From contig NZ_FMJL01000010.1 of assembly GCF_900095445.1 (NCBI RefSeq), positions 1 to 56,809 of the forward strand: a stretch of 56,809 bases of DNA, in the 5' to 3' direction. How positions within the stretch are numbered: the stretch's first letter is position 1; each line of letters starts with the position of its first letter. Below the pieces are notes generated by a model that was given only the letters and a program-made list of their open reading frames with translations, was not told the origin of the DNA and ran no database searches. Origin of the DNA: Clostridium sp. N3C. GTDB lineage: Bacteria > Bacillota > Clostridia > Clostridiales > Clostridiaceae. This document shows, piece after piece, positions 53,793 to 56,809 of the stretch. The position numbers and the translations under genes were made by a program.

Positions 53793-54817
53793 GTGGCAAT
53801 AACTATACGTGATATAGCAAAGCTGGCAAAGGTTTCGGCGTCGACGGTTTCTAGAGTTATAAATGATGATCCTAGAATTTCTGAAAAAACTAAGAAAAAA
53901 GTTAAAAAAATAATAGAGGAAATGAACTATATACCCAATAGTATGGCAAAGCAACTTGTGATGAAAACAAGTTTTAATATAGGCTTTTTATTCAATTCAC
54001 ACATTAACACATTGCCATTAGACTTTTACTTTTATAATATGATAGGGGGATTGCAAAGCGTTATCTTTTCTAATAACTATGAACTAACCATTTGTGATTT
54101 TAGTTATCTAAAGCCTACAGAAAATTTGTTAGAAAGATTTGTATATAATAAAAGAGTAGATGGGGTAGTGTTGCATGCCACAGTAGTCAATGCAGATATT
54201 ATTAATCGTTTAAATGAAATTGATTTTCCCTATGTGGTTATAGGAAATACAAATCTTGATTTTTGTAGTGCTTGGGTAGATATTGATAATAATTTTGCAG
54301 GAAAATTAGCTTGTAAGCATATGCTAGATATGGGATATAGGAAAATAGCCTTTATAGGAGGAACCGATACTGAAACTGTCTCAAATCAACGTATAGAAGG
54401 GTATAAGAATCAATTGATAAGCTCCAATATATCTGTGAATTCACAATATTTATAAATGGAATGGGAACCAAGGAAGACGGATATTATTGTATGAAAAAAC
54501 TATTACAGCTAGATCCTTTTCCGGATGCTGTGATTTGCATAAATGACTATACTGCCTTTGGTGCTATTAGAGCATTGAAGGAGACAAATTTAAAGTTGCC
54601 AGAAGAAGTAGGCATAATTACCTTTGATAATTTTCCACTAGCTCCTTATATGACACCTTCACTCACCTCTATAGATATAGATACTTTTATGCTAGGTAAA
54701 AGGGCTGGTGAAATTATAATGGAAAGGATAAAAGGAAACAAGATCCATAAGCAAGAAAGTATAAGTCCTGGGATTATTCTTAGAGATTCCACTGCACGGG
54801 AGAAAATAAAAGGCTAA
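53793..54817 (+). pseudogene. LacI family transcriptional regulator with one frameshift
   Basis: Sugar-type repressor. The first part (53793-54455) holds the HTH (IRDIAKLAKVSASTVSRVINDDP) and the N-terminal half of the periplasmic-binding-like sensor (KRVDGVVLHATV, MGYRKIAFIGG). After NSQYL it stops. The other frame carries INGMGTKEDGYYCMKKLL, then PDAVICINDYTAFGAIRAL and LTSIDIDTFMLGKRAGEIIM to 54817. One missing base near 54448-54452 (a T run) explains the break; the joined protein is about 342 residues, normal for LacI. GAGGTGA selects GTG 53793. No sugar operon is adjacent. Confidence 0.85.
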
Positions 54818-54846
54818 GCATTGATTTATTGCTTAGCCCTTTATAA
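54809..54846. terminator. Bidirectional terminator between the lacI-type and MCP genes
   Basis: AAAAGGCTAAGCA, loop TTGATTTAT, TGCTTAGCCCTTTATAA: strong stem with A and T runs on either side, between convergent genes. Confidence 0.85.
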
Positions 54847-54848
54847 TT

Positions 54849-56723
54849 TTAAGATATTTTAAATTTATCAACTAATTCGGCAAGCCTGTCCGCTAATTCT
54901 GCTGTATTTTGAGCTTGTTGTGTTACTTCGTTTACAGCAACACAGGTTTGCTCAAGTCCAATTAATATGTTTGCGGAGCTGGAGGAAGAATCCTTGGAAA
55001 CTAATGTAGCGGTTTCTATTACCTTTTCTACATCATTAATGCTATTGTTTATATTCTTAGCAGCTTCTGATAGATTTTGTGACATTTCTTTAAGAAGCAT
55101 TGCATCTTGTTCGTATTTAGTACCTATATTGTTCATTTCAACGTAATCCGGCTTAACCTTATTATCTATAAAAAATAATATTTCTTTAGCATTCACAACT
55201 AAAGTGTCAATAACTGTCTCAATTTGACTCACTAATGTTTTTATAGTATTAACAGATTGAGCGGATTTGTCAGCTAATTTTCTAACTTCACCAGCAACTA
55301 CAGCGAATCCCCTTCCTGCTTCACCAGCTCTAGCAGCTTCAATGGATGCATTTAAGGAAAGTAGATTTGTCTGTTCTGCAATATCCTTTATTGCATTTAC
55401 CATCTTAGTAATTTCTTTAACAACCTTGGTATCTTCTATAGCTTTCTTTATGTTTGCTTCTTTTTCAAAATATAAAGCATAGGCTTCTTTTGAAGATTTG
55501 TCGGCACCTTCCTTAACCTGTAGTGCGTTATTCATTATGGCAATAGCTGCCTCTTCACCGCTAACAGCTCTAGTAGTTAAATCTTCTGTTAATTTACTTA
55601 TTTCTTCCGTTGTTACTTTAGCTTGCTCTGTAGACTTGGAAAGTTCTGTACCCATTCCCACAATAACTTGAGTAGAGGCTTTTATTGTATCTACTGTAGC
55701 TAATACTTCTTCCATGGTTGCACTGAGTTCTGCACTAGAAGATGTTAAATCATCAATTCCATGATTTAATTCATTTATAAGATCACTTACATTATCAGAA
55801 GCTTTATTTAAAGAAATACACATTTCATCCAGTTCATCATTGCCTGTAACTTCAATCTTATTGGATAAATCGCCACTGCTTAAGGCCACAGAGAAGTTAA
55901 GAACTTTCTTGATCTTTGAAGTTATTCCTTTAACAATTACTGTACCTGTTATAAAGGAAATTGCAGAGCCTATAGCAATTATGATCAATAAAGTAATTAT
56001 AGATAGCATATATGTAGCTTTATTTTCTTTATTTTTCATAGTGGCATTAATAAAATTCTCGTTTTGCATTTCTGTTATTGCATTTTCAATATTGTTTTTA
56101 GAAATTACAGTATAGATAGTGTTGTATTTCATTTTAGCAGCGTCATAATCATCATTTAAACAGTCATTTATGATATCTTCTCTAGAGCTATTATAAATAT
56201 CTAATTTAGCTTTAATACTATCTTCATATATCTTCATTTCTTCATTTGAATGATAAGGGATAGCTTCAAATTCTCTGAATAATTTTTCGTTTTCTGTAAC
56301 TAGACTATCTATATACTCTGATAATTCCGGAATTTCAACTTTATTATTTTCTTGAATTAGTCTTTCCATGGTAGCCCTTATATCGATAACATTACTTCTA
56401 ATAGTAGCTAATTTGTTATATGATTCTAAATTAATATCATATACAAAGAGACCGTTATCGTATATTTTTGACATATTTACAAAACCAACTAAACCTACAA
56501 GAAGTAAAAAAAATGTAGCTGTGATAAAAGAGATTATCAATTTATGAGAAATTTTAATTTTACTCAATAGTTTTGAAAAAAGCTTAAAATATGAGGTTGT
56601 CTTTTGTTTTGATGAACTCTTTGATTTTTTTGAAAGTCTTGATTTGGAGAAAGATTTCATTGAGGATTTGAAATTTGTTAGTAATTTTGAACTGTTAAAT
56701 ATGATAAACACCCCCAAATTCAA
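54849..56723 (-). CDS. Methyl-accepting chemotaxis protein
   Basis: Membrane chemoreceptor of about 620 residues. Seen: a basic, Ser-rich cytoplasmic N-terminal extension of about 60 residues, TM1 (about 61-83), a helical periplasmic four-helix-bundle type sensor, TM2 (about 240-260), a HAMP domain, and the signalling domain with the hairpin tip [36 protein letters not shown]. The sensed ligand is unknown. The start is unclear: TTG 56723, or GTG or TTG a few codons in; GGGGG lies close by but no ATG is suitably placed. The next in-frame ATG at 56660 has no ribosome site. Confidence 0.9.
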   Translation of the reverse strand: MNLGVFIIFNSSKLLTNFKSSMKSFSKSRLSKKSKSSSKQKTTSYFKLFSKLLSKIKISHKLIISFITATFFLLLVGLVGFVNMSKIYDNGLFVYDINLESYNKLATIRSNVIDIRATMERLIQENNKVEIPELSEYIDSLVTENEKLFREFEAIPYHSNEEMKIYEDSIKAKLDIYNSSREDIINDCLNDDYDAAKMKYNTIYTVISKNNIENAITEMQNENFINATMKNKENKATYMLSIITLLIIIAIGSAISFITGTVIVKGITSKIKKVLNFSVALSSGDLSNKIEVTGNDELDEMCISLNKASDNVSDLINELNHGIDDLTSSSAELSATMEEVLATVDTIKASTQVIVGMGTELSKSTEQAKVTTEEISKLTEDLTTRAVSGEEAAIAIMNNALQVKEGADKSSKEAYALYFEKEANIKKAIEDTKVVKEITKMVNAIKDIAEQTNLLSLNASIEAARAGEAGRGFAVVAGEVRKLADKSAQSVNTIKTLVSQIETVIDTLVVNAKEILFFIDNKVKPDYVEMNNIGTKYEQDAMLLKEMSQNLSEAAKNINNSINDVEKVIETATLVSKDSSSSSANILIGLEQTCVAVNEVTQQAQNTAELADRLAELVDKFKIS

Positions 56724-56809
56724 TAGTATTATTACATAAGTTAATAAATTATAAATATATATTTAATTTTATCATAATAAAAAAAAAAAGGAATGTTGTA
56801 GCGAAGAAT

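Overview
The window is a piece of chromosome from a low-GC Firmicute, most likely a Clostridium-type anaerobe. The DNA is very AT-rich, Shine-Dalgarno sites are strong (AGGAGG/GGGGG types), GTG and TTG starts are common, and the gene content is typical of clostridia: VanRS-like two-component systems, ABC-2 exporters, a YhgE/Pip protein, BlaI/BlaR1, SelO, GGDEF/EAL proteins and an MCP. No rRNA, tRNA, CRISPR array or intact mobile element was seen.

Layout. 1-8.6 kb: pncA-like/nadE NAD salvage pair, a gene remnant, a membrane diguanylate cyclase, nagA, a secreted dockerin-SH3-DUF1906 protein, an LD-carboxypeptidase and pepF. 8.6-16 kb: a membrane-anchored alpha/beta hydrolase, a decayed secA-like pseudogene, a small membrane protein, then a small secreted protein (signal peptide broken by an A-tract frameshift) upstream of a four-gene ABC-2 transporter operon. 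16-26 kb: glgP, a secreted protein, leuCD, an IS3-type remnant, a Pr6Pr membrane protein and a YhgE/Pip gene with its TetR regulator and a palindromic operator. 26-35.8 kb (signalling): a PAS-GGDEF-EAL protein, a frameshifted L,D-transpeptidase, a small unknown protein, an atypical GHKL kinase coupled to a receiver-domain protein with a HEPN-like Rx4H motif, and an SGNH-fold protein lacking its catalytic Ser and His. 35.8-40.5 kb: a minus-strand antibiotic-peptide-type module (response regulator, ABC ATPase, permease, histidine kinase) and a ferritin-like/VIT1 protein. 40.8-56.8 kb: an unknown membrane protein, metY, a ROK glucokinase with a GH31 alpha-glucosidase, selO, blaR1/blaI, a nitroreductase, a DUF4003-like protein, a frameshifted LacI regulator and an MCP.

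How genes work together. pncA-like/nadE recycle nicotinamide to NAD. The ROK kinase and GH31 enzyme form an alpha-glucoside utilisation pair, and glgP mobilises storage glucan. NagA, LdcA, the L,D-transpeptidase and the SH3 protein act on or at peptidoglycan. The most novel-looking unit is 31039-34404: a soluble kinase-like protein followed nine bases later by a receiver protein whose long C-terminal half carries an R-N-W-T-S-H motif, as in HEPN ribonucleases. This layout recalls defensive two-component systems, but that reading is inference.

Caution: four genes (secA-like, the 12.3 kb secreted protein, the L,D-transpeptidase, the LacI regulator) carry simple frameshifts, mostly at or near A/T runs. 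Some of these may be sequencing or assembly errors rather than true pseudogenes.
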